From Anaerolineales bacterium (lineage in GTDB: Bacteria > Chloroflexota > Anaerolineae > 4572-78 > J111), in contig JABTUW010000001.1 of the NCBI GenBank assembly GCA_015075185.1, forward strand, positions 868,001-932,000: a stretch of 64,000 bases of DNA, read 5' to 3'. Numbering within the stretch: the first letter of the stretch is position 1; each line of letters opens with the position of its first letter. Under the pieces are notes generated by a model, which was not told the DNA's origin, searched no databases, and saw only the letters and a program-made list of their open reading frames with translations. Made by a program: the position numbers and the translations under genes. Shown here in pieces: positions 39,894-49,068 of this stretch.

Positions 39894-41585
39894 TCAAGGG
39901 TGATCAAGTTTGAAAATATAAACAGGCTTCCCGGACTCATCGGTAAAAGTTTGAACCAGGGCAAGACCCGGATGGGTTACGGTTTCGGTATAAATTTTGG
40001 CCAGGGGAGCAGGATAGTTTTTATCCAGGATGAGATAATCCACACGGTAATGCCGGGCCGCTTGCAGGGTTGTTTCGATATTCTCGTCAGGCACAATGAC
40101 GCTTAACCCGCCGCCATGATAACGATAAGCGGGGGGGTTGCCAATCATAACTGTGGCCGACGGGTTTTGCTGAGCCACCCAGGCGGCGATAGCAGGATAG
40201 AGGGTGTCGGCTTTATTCCAGGCGTCGTTTTTTAGGACGCGCCCATAATAAATAAAGCCGCTCAAGGCGACCGCCATAATGACCAGTCCCAGGCCAAAAA
40301 CTTGCTTGGCCAGAGACGCATCCCAGCGGCGGCGGCGTGCGGCTGCCCAATCTACCGCACCCTCCAGACCAACCAGGGCAGCCACAAAAATAAAGGGCAG
40401 GAGAGCCGCACCGGAGTGGAACAGGCCGCCCCGCGCACCGGGGAAGGCAAACACCAGAGTCATCAGCAGAAACAACAGCAGGGCATACAGCCCGGCCAAC
40501 TGCATCAATCGGTGACGCCGTAACTGCCACCCTCCAATAAGAACCAAAGGAGCCAGAAAGATCATGCCCCAAACTGCCAGCACCGTTTGCAAATTGGCGG
40601 TCAGCGCCCACCAGCGGCCTTGCAGGATAGGGCCAAACCCTTGGGCAAAGAAAGTTCGAGCCGACAAGTCGCGGCCGTAGCTGAACAACTCGTCGTAGTC
40701 AGCCAGCCAGATGGTTTGCGAACCTGCCGAGGTCAGCGGCGCGCCAATTACCTGCCAGTTACGGATGAACCAGGGGGTCATGATGATGAGATAGCCGAGG
40801 AGGAGTGGGAACATAAAACGTAGGGCGTGGGGCGTGGAGCGTAAGGCGTAATACAAAAAGAGCAGGATAATGGCAATGAGAAGAAGCGGGCCGTCGGCGC
40901 GGGCGAGGTGGGCCAGGCCGGCGGAGAAACCGGCGGCGAAAAGCCAGAGGGGTAGAGGATTGAAGATTGAGGATTGAGGATAGAGGATAGAGGATAGTGG
41001 ATGGTGGATGGTGGATGGTGAGTCATCTATCTCCCATCTACTATCTGCCATCCCCCGCCAGGCCGCCCACAGGGCCAGCGAGCCGGTGACGGCAAAGGGC
41101 GTGAAGTTGTCAATGGCCGTCCAGTAGGGAAAGTAAAAGCCGCTAAAAACAGCCAGCAGTCCGGCCAGCCAGGCCAGACGCCGCTGGCCTGAAACTTCAT
41201 ACGTGATTTGATAGCTAAGGGGGGCCAGCAGGGCCGACAGTAAGATAAAAGGAACTTGAGCCGCCCGGTAGGAAGGCCCACCCAGGGCCATTCCCAACCA
41301 AGCCAGGATGGAAGTCAACGGCATCCAGTAGAGGTGGCTGGGCTGAGGCGGCAAGCCCGGCTGTCCGAGGTAATTCCAGACAAAATCCTCGACAAAACCC
41401 CGCCCTGCCCACAGGTTCAAGGCATTGACATACGAGTAGGCGGCATCCATATAGTTCGGCTGCTGCTGGGGCCAGGCCGCCAGCAGGCGGACCAAACAAG
41501 CCAACCCAAACAGAATAAACAGTGCCCGGGAAAGGATTTTTGGTGCAACAGCTAATTGTACTCTGGTCACCTGGCTACCGTTCAA
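39894..41585 (-). CDS. GT39-like polytopic glycosyltransferase
   Basis: 563 residues. The first outer loop carries YMDAAYSYVNALNLWAGRGF with an acidic residue at the usual catalytic place. About twelve helices follow, then a C-terminal soluble stretch (AWVAQQNPSATVMIGNPPAY...VDYLILDKNYP). The TTG start at 41585 overlaps the stop of the upstream gene by 11 bases; GTG at 41570 is an alternative. Two in-frame heptamer tracts (40818-40852 and 40954-41051) code for LRSTPHALRF and a Ser/His/Ile/Pro-rich cytoplasmic loop of ~33 residues. It is part of the coupled GT cluster. Confidence 0.78.
   Translation of the reverse strand: MNGSQVTRVQLAVAPKILSRALFILFGLACLVRLLAAWPQQQPNYMDAAYSYVNALNLWAGRGFVEDFVWNYLGQPGLPPQPSHLYWMPLTSILAWLGMALGGPSYRAAQVPFILLSALLAPLSYQITYEVSGQRRLAWLAGLLAVFSGFYFPYWTAIDNFTPFAVTGSLALWAAWRGMADSRWEIDDSPSTIHHPLSSILYPQSSIFNPLPLWLFAAGFSAGLAHLARADGPLLLIAIILLFLYYALRSTPHALRFMFPLLLGYLIIMTPWFIRNWQVIGAPLTSAGSQTIWLADYDELFSYGRDLSARTFFAQGFGPILQGRWWALTANLQTVLAVWGMIFLAPLVLIGGWQLRRHRLMQLAGLYALLLFLLMTLVFAFPGARGGLFHSGAALLPFIFVAALVGLEGAVDWAAARRRRWDASLAKQVFGLGLVIMAVALSGFIYYGRVLKNDAWNKADTLYPAIAAWVAQQNPSATVMIGNPPAYRYHGGGLSVIVPDENIETTLQAARHYRVDYLILDKNYPAPLAKIYTETVTHPGLALVQTFTDESGKPVYIFKLDHP
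40818..40852. repeat. Heptamer tract GCGTGGG/GCGTAAG (in frame)
   Basis: Five units ACGTAGG, GCGTGGG, GCGTGGA, GCGTAAG, GCGTAAT. On the coding strand it reads as ACGC words similar to those in other GT genes. Confidence 0.85.
40954..41051. repeat. 14-unit heptamer tract (in frame in a GT39-like gene)
   Basis: Exactly 98 bp: AGAGGAT, TGAAGAT, TGAGGAT twice, AGAGGAT twice, AGTGGAT, GGTGGAT twice, GGTGAGT, then the inverse-sense words CATCTAT, CTCCCAT, CTACTAT, CTGCCAT. It encodes a loop rich in Ser, His, Ile and Pro. The switch from GGAT to ATCY words inside one tract mirrors 38087-38198. Confidence 0.92.
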
Positions 41586-43332
41586 TTTGATAGAGATTTA
41601 TGAGATAACCGCGCAAGGTATACGACTTGATGAACTTAGCGTGTTTCATATCTTCAGGGTAAATCTTATACAGTCCCTCCTCATTGAAGGGAGCGTCTTT
41701 CAAAACACTGTCGGCATCAACAGCGATATGGGTAATTTTCGGATCAATCGTACTGGGAGGCACGTCGGTATTATAGCTGTAAAAAGGCTCGGCGGGCAGG
41801 TCATTTTCTAAAGTCAAAACATAAGCATAGGACCCACCTAGCAAAGCCTTTTGACCCACATCCAGGGTAATCTGGCGAGAAGCTTCAATAATCGAGAATT
41901 GCGGGCCTCTAGCCCAGGCCCAATATTGGTAGAGATCACCCAGAGCAATTGCAGTGATGACCAGCAAGGCGATCAAGCCGCGGGCAGCGGGTGATGGCAG
42001 CCTGAGATGCGTCCGTTTACTTGCGCCCAGCCACCAGATAAAGGCCAGGATGCCGGCCAGGGCCAGAAAGAGGGAGACAATTAATATCGCAAACAGGATC
42101 GGCAGATCCAGGATAACCTGATAATCAACCAGGCTCGTTCCCAGGTACAAGGCACTGCCCAGTTTTACTGCCCCGGCCAGAAATTGGTAGAGAAAGTAAG
42201 TTAAGCTCATCAAAATGACGACAAGCTGAAACCGGCCAAACCGGGCCGGCAAGACGATCCGGTCCGAACGCAGCCAGGTTTCCAGAGCCAGGGCCGCCGC
42301 AAGACTCATGGGTGGGATCAGAGCGATCATAAAGCGGAAAGGTTGGCTGTTTGAAGCTAACAGCATGAGGATAGTAAATATCAAATAGAGCAACACAATG
42401 ACCTGACTCATGGGCAAAGCGGAGCGAGTTTTACCCAACAATTGGCTGCCCCGATAGAAAAGGTAGCCATAGGCCAAAGCAAAAAGGACAAAGATCCGCA
42501 CAAAAAACCCGGAATAGATGCCAAATTGAAGGACCGAGACAAGGGCAAACCGCACGTTCTCTTCAAGGCCATGCTGAGGATTGAAAGTGCGCGTGGCTAC
42601 ATCGGAGGGCAGGATGGCCTCGACCGTGGTCACTCTTAACAAATGAAACCAACCAATTCCCGCCATAAGTGCGGCCCCGGCGAGAAAGAGGAGCAAGGGA
42701 GTCCAGGCTTCCGGCTGTCGCTGCTGCCAGCGCCGCCAGGCCAAAATTAAAAGCCCGACGACGGCAGCCGCCAGAAAAGTCACCCCGGCTATCTTGATGT
42801 ACAGCACACAAAATAGAGTCGCCAGTCCTGACAGAAAAAACCACCATGAGCGGCGCAAGCCTCGTCCCCAACAGTACAGCGCTACGGCCAGTCCACCGGC
42901 CAGGGGGGTATAAACCATAGGGATACGGTTGTAGATGAGAAAAGGGAAGTTCAGGGTTATGAGGAAGGCGCTCACCAGCGCCGCTCGCCGCCCAAAATGC
43001 TGGTGGGCAAAAGCGGCGATGAAGACAATCGCCAGCAGGCTGCCCGTTACGGCAATGAAATTGGCCTGCCAATAGCCAATGCCCAGCGTGGAGAAGAAAA
43101 AGTAAGCCAGCCAGGTGAGAGCCGGTTGAACATAAGGCAAAGGTTTAGCCCCAAACAACACCCAATTGCGAGCAAAGCCGATCGTATTCGGCCCATCGGT
43201 GTTCAAATCCTGCGACCGGGTCAGGTAGATCGGCGCATCGGCGGTCAAGGCGTATAGCCGCATCGCCGCTGCCAGAAGCAGAATGGCGATGAGGCCGGCC
43301 AAGTAAGTGCGACGGGAGATTTTACTGATCAA
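41575..43332 (-). CDS. GT39/PMT-like polytopic glycosyltransferase
   Basis: 585 residues, about twelve helices. The N-terminal outer loop DAPIYLTRSQDLNTDGPNTI contains the acidic pair expected in this GT-C family. The next loop has PALTWLAYFFFSTLGIG. The soluble C-terminus (YAYVLTLENDLPAEPFYSYN) is short. It starts at a TTG (43332) whose sequence overlaps the stop of the upstream gene by 11 bases, the same arrangement as between it and the next gene. Unlike its neighbours it has no clear heptamer insert. Confidence 0.76.
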   Translation of the reverse strand: MISKISRRTYLAGLIAILLLAAAMRLYALTADAPIYLTRSQDLNTDGPNTIGFARNWVLFGAKPLPYVQPALTWLAYFFFSTLGIGYWQANFIAVTGSLLAIVFIAAFAHQHFGRRAALVSAFLITLNFPFLIYNRIPMVYTPLAGGLAVALYCWGRGLRRSWWFFLSGLATLFCVLYIKIAGVTFLAAAVVGLLILAWRRWQQRQPEAWTPLLLFLAGAALMAGIGWFHLLRVTTVEAILPSDVATRTFNPQHGLEENVRFALVSVLQFGIYSGFFVRIFVLFALAYGYLFYRGSQLLGKTRSALPMSQVIVLLYLIFTILMLLASNSQPFRFMIALIPPMSLAAALALETWLRSDRIVLPARFGRFQLVVILMSLTYFLYQFLAGAVKLGSALYLGTSLVDYQVILDLPILFAILIVSLFLALAGILAFIWWLGASKRTHLRLPSPAARGLIALLVITAIALGDLYQYWAWARGPQFSIIEASRQITLDVGQKALLGGSYAYVLTLENDLPAEPFYSYNTDVPPSTIDPKITHIAVDADSVLKDAPFNEEGLYKIYPEDMKHAKFIKSYTLRGYLINLYQIER

Positions 43333-44821
43333 GAGCGTACCTCAAAATGTAAATCCCCCCTACCCGAATCTCATCCACAAGGCGGTAATGCTGATCGAAG
43401 TAATCCTTTTGCGACAACTGATAATCAATCGCCTGATCCATGCCCAGCACCAGCCAGGCCCGCCGATACTCCTGGACAGCCGCTATCACCTCTTGCCTGG
43501 GGGCAGTCACCGCCGCAACAATAGCCTGCGAGGGCGCGTTGACCCGGGCAATTTCCGGGTCGCCGGGCAGCAGAACCTGGGGGATGGTAGGGTCATACAC
43601 CAGAAAAGGCAGATACGAGCCGTCGCTGGCGTGGAGCGCCACATCGCCGCTCTGCGCGCGATCACGAACGTAGGCTGCGGCTTCGCGCCAGGGAGGTTTG
43701 CTGTAGGCAGGATCGAAATAGAAATTAAACAGGGCCAGCAGCATGATCATCAAAGTAGGCGCAAATAATCCTTGATTGAGCCAGGGCCGAGGCGTCCGGA
43801 TCAGCCCCCAGCCCACCAGCAAGTAGACCGGCAGCGAAGCGGTCAGAACCGTGCGCAGTTGAAAAAGCGGCCGAACCAGAGAGACCAGATAAGTGCCCAG
43901 CAAGGGTACTCCCAGCCATAACAACAACCACCACAACGCCGGCGAGTCAGCGCTCCCCTCGCTTAAAGCATGCCGCACATTGTTCAGAATGGCAAAGAAT
44001 ACAAACAGCGTGACCGCCAGCGAAACGGCAATCCAAACAGCTGGCAGGGAAATACCCGCAAAAAAGCCGGCCAGGGTGGTCAAGAGGGTTAGCAGATGCG
44101 GCGTCTCGATCCAGTAGGAGGCCAGGACGGCTCGGGTTTGGGAGAAAAAGACGCCCAACCAGGGCAGGTATAAACCTGCCACTACGGCCAGGCTCACCCC
44201 AAAGGACAGGATTCGCTCCCGGCGGCGGTCAACCAGCAGCACGTAGAGCGCCATCGCCAAGAAAACGGGCAAGCTAAAGTAGGCGGTGTAACTGGCCAGA
44301 GCAGCGCTGGCAATAAACAGCCCCCACCACCGACGGCGATTATCTCGAAGGGCGCGGATAAAAGCCCAAACAGCACAGCCGGTCAACAACAGCAGTTGAG
44401 CATACATGCGCGCTTCCTGGGCGTAAAAAATCTGCAAAGGCGAGACAGTCATAATGAACGAACTCACCAGCCCTACCCGCTCCTCAAAAAGGTCTCGTCC
44501 AATCAAATAAAGCATGACCACCGCCCCCACACTGCACAACGCCGACGGCAGCCTGACCATAAACTCACTCTGCCCCAAGACCAGGAAGAGTTTGACCAGC
44601 AAAAAATAAAGCGGGGGATGGACATCTGCGGCGGTAATCGCTACCAGGTCGGGGAGGGGTTTACGCGCCAGCAAAATAGTCAGGGCTTCGTCGTGCCAGA
44701 AAGACCACGCCCCAAGGTGAAAGAGCCGCAGCGCCAAAGCCAGCCCGGCCAGTCCCCACAGCCAGCCCTGATAACTTTTGAGGTGATGAAACCCGGCTTT
44801 GCAGCCAATCATTTTTGACAT
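43322..44821 (-). CDS. GT39-family glycosyltransferase with HDE and YAQEARMY motifs
   Basis: 499 residues. The first outer loop is SFWHDEALTILLARKP, with the GT39 Asp-Glu, then ADVHPPLYFLLVKLFL and the second-loop signature FYAQEARMYAQLLLL. Ten to twelve helices. The C-terminal domain (~390-499: WREAAAYVRDRAQSGDVALHASDGSYLPF) resembles the periplasmic cap of similar enzymes. ATG start 44821 shares one base with the stop of the preceding gene (TAATG), so translation is coupled. Probably a polyprenyl-phosphate-dependent sugar transferase. Confidence 0.83.
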   Translation of the reverse strand: MSKMIGCKAGFHHLKSYQGWLWGLAGLALALRLFHLGAWSFWHDEALTILLARKPLPDLVAITAADVHPPLYFLLVKLFLVLGQSEFMVRLPSALCSVGAVVMLYLIGRDLFEERVGLVSSFIMTVSPLQIFYAQEARMYAQLLLLTGCAVWAFIRALRDNRRRWWGLFIASAALASYTAYFSLPVFLAMALYVLLVDRRRERILSFGVSLAVVAGLYLPWLGVFFSQTRAVLASYWIETPHLLTLLTTLAGFFAGISLPAVWIAVSLAVTLFVFFAILNNVRHALSEGSADSPALWWLLLWLGVPLLGTYLVSLVRPLFQLRTVLTASLPVYLLVGWGLIRTPRPWLNQGLFAPTLMIMLLALFNFYFDPAYSKPPWREAAAYVRDRAQSGDVALHASDGSYLPFLVYDPTIPQVLLPGDPEIARVNAPSQAIVAAVTAPRQEVIAAVQEYRRAWLVLGMDQAIDYQLSQKDYFDQHYRLVDEIRVGGIYILRYALDQ

Positions 44822-47025
44822 TACTTTAACCGGTAGAGCTGATAGGCTCCCGCTACATCGAATACCGGCTCAAAATGTTGCGCTTCCAGAACCTCAAGTT
44901 GGGCCAGAGTTGGTTGATCGAGCATGGCCAGGTCCTCGTGTTTGATAAATTCCAACCCCTGGCGATGGAGCAAAATATGGGTGATCCCCGCTTTTTGCCA
45001 GGCTTCGACGATCTTAGCGGCGCTGCCGTAAAGATACTGGTCATGGGCCAGTTGATCTAAAATACTGTCCGGGCGGCACTCGACCTGGCAGAAGTAACTG
45101 CGCGGCTCCCACAAAAACAGAACCACAGCCTGAGGGGACAGAACGCCATTCATCTTTTCCAGGGTTGCGTAATAAGCGCCCAACCGCCGAGTCAGGTACT
45201 CGGAGCGGGTCTCGCTGCCGGTCAGGTAGGCCAGCGGATTGACCTGGACAAAGTTCAGGCTTAGCTCGACCAGATTGAGGGCCAGGGCCAAGCCAATCAG
45301 CAAGTTAACAAAGCGGCGCGTGGAAAATTGAGGCCGGTCCAGGTGGGTCAAATCTTGCCACAGCCAAGCTACTGCCGGACTCAGCGCGGCCAGACAGGGC
45401 AGCAGCAGCCGGGACTGCCACAACGAGTGCGACCAAATCACCCCGAATGTCCAAAAGAGAAACTGGGCCAGGGCAAAAATGAGGAGAACATCGAGGGCCG
45501 GCGGTCGCCCTGGCGTGCGGGTGCGGTAGCGAAAGAGGCCATAGAGCAAAAGGAGCGGCAAAAAAACCAGAAACAACGGCCCGGTGCGGCCATCAAAATA
45601 GTTGACATCCCGCACGCCCAGCATCGCCAGCACAGGCAGGGCAGCCAGGGTTTTCAGATCAAAGCCGATGCCGCTGCCCGCCTGAGCATACCAGGCCGCC
45701 CGGAACGAGTCCCAGTAAAGACCATCAAAAATACCCGACAGAAAGGGATAGAAAGGATTGCCGGTGAAGAAGAAATTTTTGAGGTACCAGGGTAAGGCGA
45801 CAAGGAGGGCAGTCAGAGCGAAGGAGAGTACAGGTTTAAAATTGTGAATTGTGAATTGTGAACTGTGAATTGTGAATGAAGCTTTGGAGTTTGAGAGTTG
45901 AGATTGAGAAGTTAGCATCTGCCATTTGCCACCTGCCATCTGCGACCCGACTAAAATTAAGCCAATGGTCAAGGGGCCGATAAAACTGGTGTATTTCAAG
46001 CCCATCGCCAATCCGGCGAAGACGCCGCCGAGGATCAGCCACTTTCCATCCAGGGGAGGTTGTTCTTGGGATATTTGGGATATGGTTTGGGAATTTGGGT
46101 TATAAAACTTGGGAAACAGATAATTCAACACACTGTACAGCGCGGCCAGTTGATAGAAAGCCAGGGCTAAATCATTATAAGCCCAGCCGGCCAGGGTGAC
46201 GATCATCGGCATAGATAATAAAATCAGCACCGCCGGCCAGGCCGACGCCCGGCTGAGATGGCGCTGGGCGGTTAAATAGACCAGCCCGGTTAGCAGCAGG
46301 CCATAAAGTGTATGGATCAACTTGGCGGCAACATCGCCGCGCAGGAGCATGGCGTAGGTAAAGAGCATCTCGGCCAGGAAAGGAAAGTTGAAGTGAGGGA
46401 TGTCATGGCCGGGGCTGATGCGGTGGGCCTGGATGAAGAGCTTGGGCGCGGTCAGATGGTAAAAAAGACCATCCCAATCAATCGGGGGGAGCAGGGCCGC
46501 TGCCAGGGTAAACAGGCCAACCAGCCCCAGGTAGAGCAGGGTGAGGCGATGGGGGCGGTCGGTGGGCCAGTGCAGGCGGCGGTACAGGGCAAGAAAATCG
46601 GGCCAAAGGGCGAGAGTCAGCAGTGCGCTGAGACCCACAAAGAGCCAGGGATAAAACAGCCCGGCCAGCCCCAGGCCCAATGTCGCCAGGCCCAGTGCGC
46701 CCAGGCCCAAGCCACAGCCCAGGATGAGGATTTCTTCCGTGGAAAATTTAGAAGCGGAACCGGAAGGTTGGAGGATTGGAGGATTGGAGGATTGGAGGGC
46801 TGGAGGGTTGGAGGGTTTTAATTTCTGTAACCAGGTTAGCAAACGGTGCCCCAAGCCTAAGCCCAACAAGCCAAGCCAGGCAGCCGCCAGCAGGTCAAGC
46901 AGTCCCCTGGCTATTGCCGCCGCCGCCGCCAGGGTGAAGGGCTTCTGCACCGCATAAAAACCGCCAAAGACGGCAAAGAGCCACAGAACAAACAGAATGG
47001 ACAGAACGCCGGGAAACTTCTTCAC
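44821..47025 (-). CDS. Large GT-C-like polytopic membrane protein
   Basis: 734 residues from GTG at 47025, preferred because GTGA overlaps the upstream stop; a reading from 47070 would overlap by 49 bases. About fourteen helices. The outer loop LPPIDWDGLFYHLTAPKLF has the catalytic-type Asp pair, followed by SPGHDIPHFNFPFLAEMLF. C-terminal ~170 residues are soluble with cysteines (CQVECRPDSI). Two in-frame repeats, 45841-45945 (15 heptamers) and 46762-46812 (octamers), lengthen loops. It sits in the coupled GT cluster. Confidence 0.76.
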   Translation of the reverse strand: MKKFPGVLSILFVLWLFAVFGGFYAVQKPFTLAAAAAIARGLLDLLAAAWLGLLGLGLGHRLLTWLQKLKPSNPPALQSSNPPILQPSGSASKFSTEEILILGCGLGLGALGLATLGLGLAGLFYPWLFVGLSALLTLALWPDFLALYRRLHWPTDRPHRLTLLYLGLVGLFTLAAALLPPIDWDGLFYHLTAPKLFIQAHRISPGHDIPHFNFPFLAEMLFTYAMLLRGDVAAKLIHTLYGLLLTGLVYLTAQRHLSRASAWPAVLILLSMPMIVTLAGWAYNDLALAFYQLAALYSVLNYLFPKFYNPNSQTISQISQEQPPLDGKWLILGGVFAGLAMGLKYTSFIGPLTIGLILVGSQMAGGKWQMLTSQSQLSNSKASFTIHSSQFTIHNFKPVLSFALTALLVALPWYLKNFFFTGNPFYPFLSGIFDGLYWDSFRAAWYAQAGSGIGFDLKTLAALPVLAMLGVRDVNYFDGRTGPLFLVFLPLLLLYGLFRYRTRTPGRPPALDVLLIFALAQFLFWTFGVIWSHSLWQSRLLLPCLAALSPAVAWLWQDLTHLDRPQFSTRRFVNLLIGLALALNLVELSLNFVQVNPLAYLTGSETRSEYLTRRLGAYYATLEKMNGVLSPQAVVLFLWEPRSYFCQVECRPDSILDQLAHDQYLYGSAAKIVEAWQKAGITHILLHRQGLEFIKHEDLAMLDQPTLAQLEVLEAQHFEPVFDVAGAYQLYRLK
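45841..45945. repeat. 15-unit heptamer tract (in frame)
   Basis: 105 bp in exact 7-bp register: ATTGTGA three times, ACTGTGA, ATTGTGA, ATGAAGC, TTTGGAG, TTTGAGA, GTTGAGA, TTGAGAA, GTTAGCA, TCTGCCA, TTTGCCA, CCTGCCA, TCTGCGA. On the coding strand it gives a ~35-residue hydrophilic loop rich in Ser, Gln and His with FTIHSSQFTIHN. Confidence 0.93.
46762..46812. repeat. Octamer tract GGATTGGA (in frame)
   Basis: Six 8-bp units (GGATTGGA repeated, then GGGCTGGA, GGGTTGGA). On the coding strand the protein reads KPSNPPALQSSNPPILQPS, a Pro/Ser/Asn loop near the N-terminus of the GT-C protein. Confidence 0.88.
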
Positions 47026-48263
47026 CCGCCCGCCTCGATTTTTCGAGCGATGGAGAACAGGCCGCGCCAATCGGCCAGGTAGAGCACTAATAACAATAGG
47101 GGTAAAAAGCCGTGCATAAAGGGATGCTCAAAATTGGTCCCGATGATAAATTTGAGAAAGCCAAACCAGAGCAGCAAGTTCAGACCGGTTTGGACTAAAA
47201 ATACCACCGTATTGCCCCTGTTGTCCAGTTCGCTGATGCGGCGGAACCACAGAAAGAGCGGCAGGTAAAGAATGACGTGGTTGGTGGTCGCGGAGCGAAA
47301 AGCGACCAAATTGCCAATAATCAGCGTCAGCATCAGGGCATAGACAAACCAGCCCGGCTTTTTTAACCAGACCTGCCCCCATGAGAAAAGCATCAGGCCG
47401 GCCAACAGCAGCGACAGGCCATTGGCTAGGGGAATAGCAATCGGCGCGGCAAAGGTGCGGGTCAGGTTTTCAATCGGCGAGTAGAAGCCAACATAATCGG
47501 AGTAGGCAAACAGGCCGCTGTAAAAATCTTGCAGCCAGGTCGGCACGAGCAGCATGGCCGTCCCTGTCAAGATGAGCAAGGCGCTGCCAAAGCCAATCAT
47601 GATCTGCCAGCGCCGCTGGGTCAAGGCCCACAACAACAGCAGCGGCACCAGCATAAAGACCATTTGCGGCTTAATGGTCGTCAGCGCCAGGCAGACACCG
47701 GCAATGTAATCCCGGCGCTGTTCGGCAGCCCACAGCGCGGCCACAAAAAATCCAAAAACGACCACCGAGAACTGCCCCAAAATGACGCTCCGCGCGCCGG
47801 GGTAAAAGAAAACAGCCCACAGCATCGTCAAAAGCAGCAACCATGAGGGTATCTGCCACCTGACCAGCTTCAGGCACAGGCTGGCCCCGATAACCAGGAT
47901 AAATTGTAAAACAACCATCCAGATTGCCTGGGCTGCCGCATAAGGCACGTAGACCAACGGCCAAAAGAGAAAAAGGGTGTAGAGGGGGTAAGCAAAGGCG
48001 ACCTGATCCTCCCACGGCTCCGTATAGCGCCCAAAGAGACCCAGTTGCGCTTCCAAAGCAACCTCGCGCTCGTAAGGGTTGCGGCCTTCCAGCAGCAAGA
48101 CCCGCCCGCCAAACCAACGCGGAAAGAAATCGGCTGCGCCGGGAAAACGGGAGGAAAAGACAGCATACATTGCATAAGAGTCGGCGGCGAAGAGCAGAAG
48201 CAGAAGCAAGCCCAGCACCAACCCCTGCTTTAGGTTGGATTTACTGCTTGATTGAGTAATCAC
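47022..48263 (-). CDS. GT87/DUF2029-type polytopic glycosyltransferase
   Basis: 413 residues. About ten helices; the first outer loop contains AADFFPRWFGGRVLLLEGRNPYERE, the D..F...A.....G.NPY pattern of GT87/DUF2029 (mannosyltransferase PimE-like) proteins. A GTG start lies one base from the stop of the preceding GT2 gene, so the two are coupled. GT87 enzymes use polyprenyl-phosphate-mannose as donor, which fits the DPM-like enzyme made just before it. Acceptor unknown. Confidence 0.8.
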   Translation of the reverse strand: MITQSSSKSNLKQGLVLGLLLLLLFAADSYAMYAVFSSRFPGAADFFPRWFGGRVLLLEGRNPYEREVALEAQLGLFGRYTEPWEDQVAFAYPLYTLFLFWPLVYVPYAAAQAIWMVVLQFILVIGASLCLKLVRWQIPSWLLLLTMLWAVFFYPGARSVILGQFSVVVFGFFVAALWAAEQRRDYIAGVCLALTTIKPQMVFMLVPLLLLWALTQRRWQIMIGFGSALLILTGTAMLLVPTWLQDFYSGLFAYSDYVGFYSPIENLTRTFAAPIAIPLANGLSLLLAGLMLFSWGQVWLKKPGWFVYALMLTLIIGNLVAFRSATTNHVILYLPLFLWFRRISELDNRGNTVVFLVQTGLNLLLWFGFLKFIIGTNFEHPFMHGFLPLLLLVLYLADWRGLFSIARKIEAGG

Positions 48264-48264
48264 G

Positions 48265-48945
48265 TTAAAAACGGTACTTTACCAGGTTCCAGACGGCAAT
48301 CAGGCCGTCGTACCACTGGATTTTTTTGCCTTCGGCCCAGGTCCGGGGATAGTAGGAAATGGGCACTTCATAAATGGGAATTTTGCGGCGCAGAATTTTG
48401 CCGGTCACTTCCGGGCAAAACTCAAAACCGTTGCCTTCCAGGCCAATTTCTTTGAGCAGGTTGGCGCAAAAAACCTTGTAGCCGGTGGCTTCGTCGGTGA
48501 TGCGCGAGCCGTACAGCAGATTGGTGATGACGCTCAACAAGCGCCCACCCCAGTAAAAGGCAAAGGAGGAGCGCCCATTGCGCTGCAGGTTGCGCGAACC
48601 ATAGACAACTCTTACCTCGGGATCGGTAAAGGGCGCCAGGAGCGCCGGGTAATCAGCCGGGTCGTATTCCAGGTCGGCATCCTGCACCAGCACCAGGTCG
48701 CCGGTCACAGCGGCCAGGCCGGTGCGAATCGCCGCCCCTTTGCCCTGATTCTGCTCATGCCGGAGAAGCCGCAAAGGAGGCAAGGCCCCATTTTGTAATC
48801 GCCTCAAAATTGCCGGAGAGTTGTCACTGGAACTGTCGTCAACAACGACAATCTCTGTCGCCAGACCTGTAGCGCGCACGCGGCTGATAATCTCTTCGAG
48901 CGTGGCTTCTTCATTGTAGACGGGAATAATAACCGATAGTTTCAT
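48265..48945 (-). CDS. Dolichol-phosphate-mannose-synthase-like GT2
   Basis: 226 residues, cytosolic GT-A fold without a C-terminal membrane domain. IIPVYNEEATLEEII at the start, EIVVVDDSSSDNS, RHEQNQGKGAAIRTGL and LVLVQDADLEYDP (DAD metal site) are the classic DPM1-like order, ending ERRAWAEGKKI-like (SYYPRTWAEGKKIQW). It most likely makes polyprenyl-phosphate-linked sugar, the donor for the surrounding GT39/GT87 enzymes. An inverted repeat (48970-49007) lies just upstream and may regulate it. Confidence 0.88.
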   Translation of the reverse strand: MKLSVIIPVYNEEATLEEIISRVRATGLATEIVVVDDSSSDNSPAILRRLQNGALPPLRLLRHEQNQGKGAAIRTGLAAVTGDLVLVQDADLEYDPADYPALLAPFTDPEVRVVYGSRNLQRNGRSSFAFYWGGRLLSVITNLLYGSRITDEATGYKVFCANLLKEIGLEGNGFEFCPEVTGKILRRKIPIYEVPISYYPRTWAEGKKIQWYDGLIAVWNLVKYRF

Positions 48946-48969
48946 TCAAATTTACTCTGCCAGGATAAA

Positions 48970-49007
48970 TTTAGACACCTTACAGAGTACCCTAAAAGTG
49001 GTCTAAA
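48970..49007. promoter_or_regulatory. Inverted repeat TTTAGAC...GTCTAAA upstream of the DPM-like gene
   Basis: Arms TTTAGAC (48970-48976) and GTCTAAA (49001-49007) flank 24 bases. It lies in the 123-base gap between two minus-strand GT genes. It could be an operator or a weak hairpin. Confidence 0.35.
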
Positions 49008-49068
49008 CATAAAGGGGCAAATGTCACCGATAGCTACCGCTCAAGGTACTTGTCAATTTTCCCTAAAG

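Noticed and set aside
47026..47070. ATG start at 47070 for the large GT-C gene
   Set aside because: It overlaps the upstream gene by 49 bases, whereas GTG at 47025 gives the common GTGA coupling.
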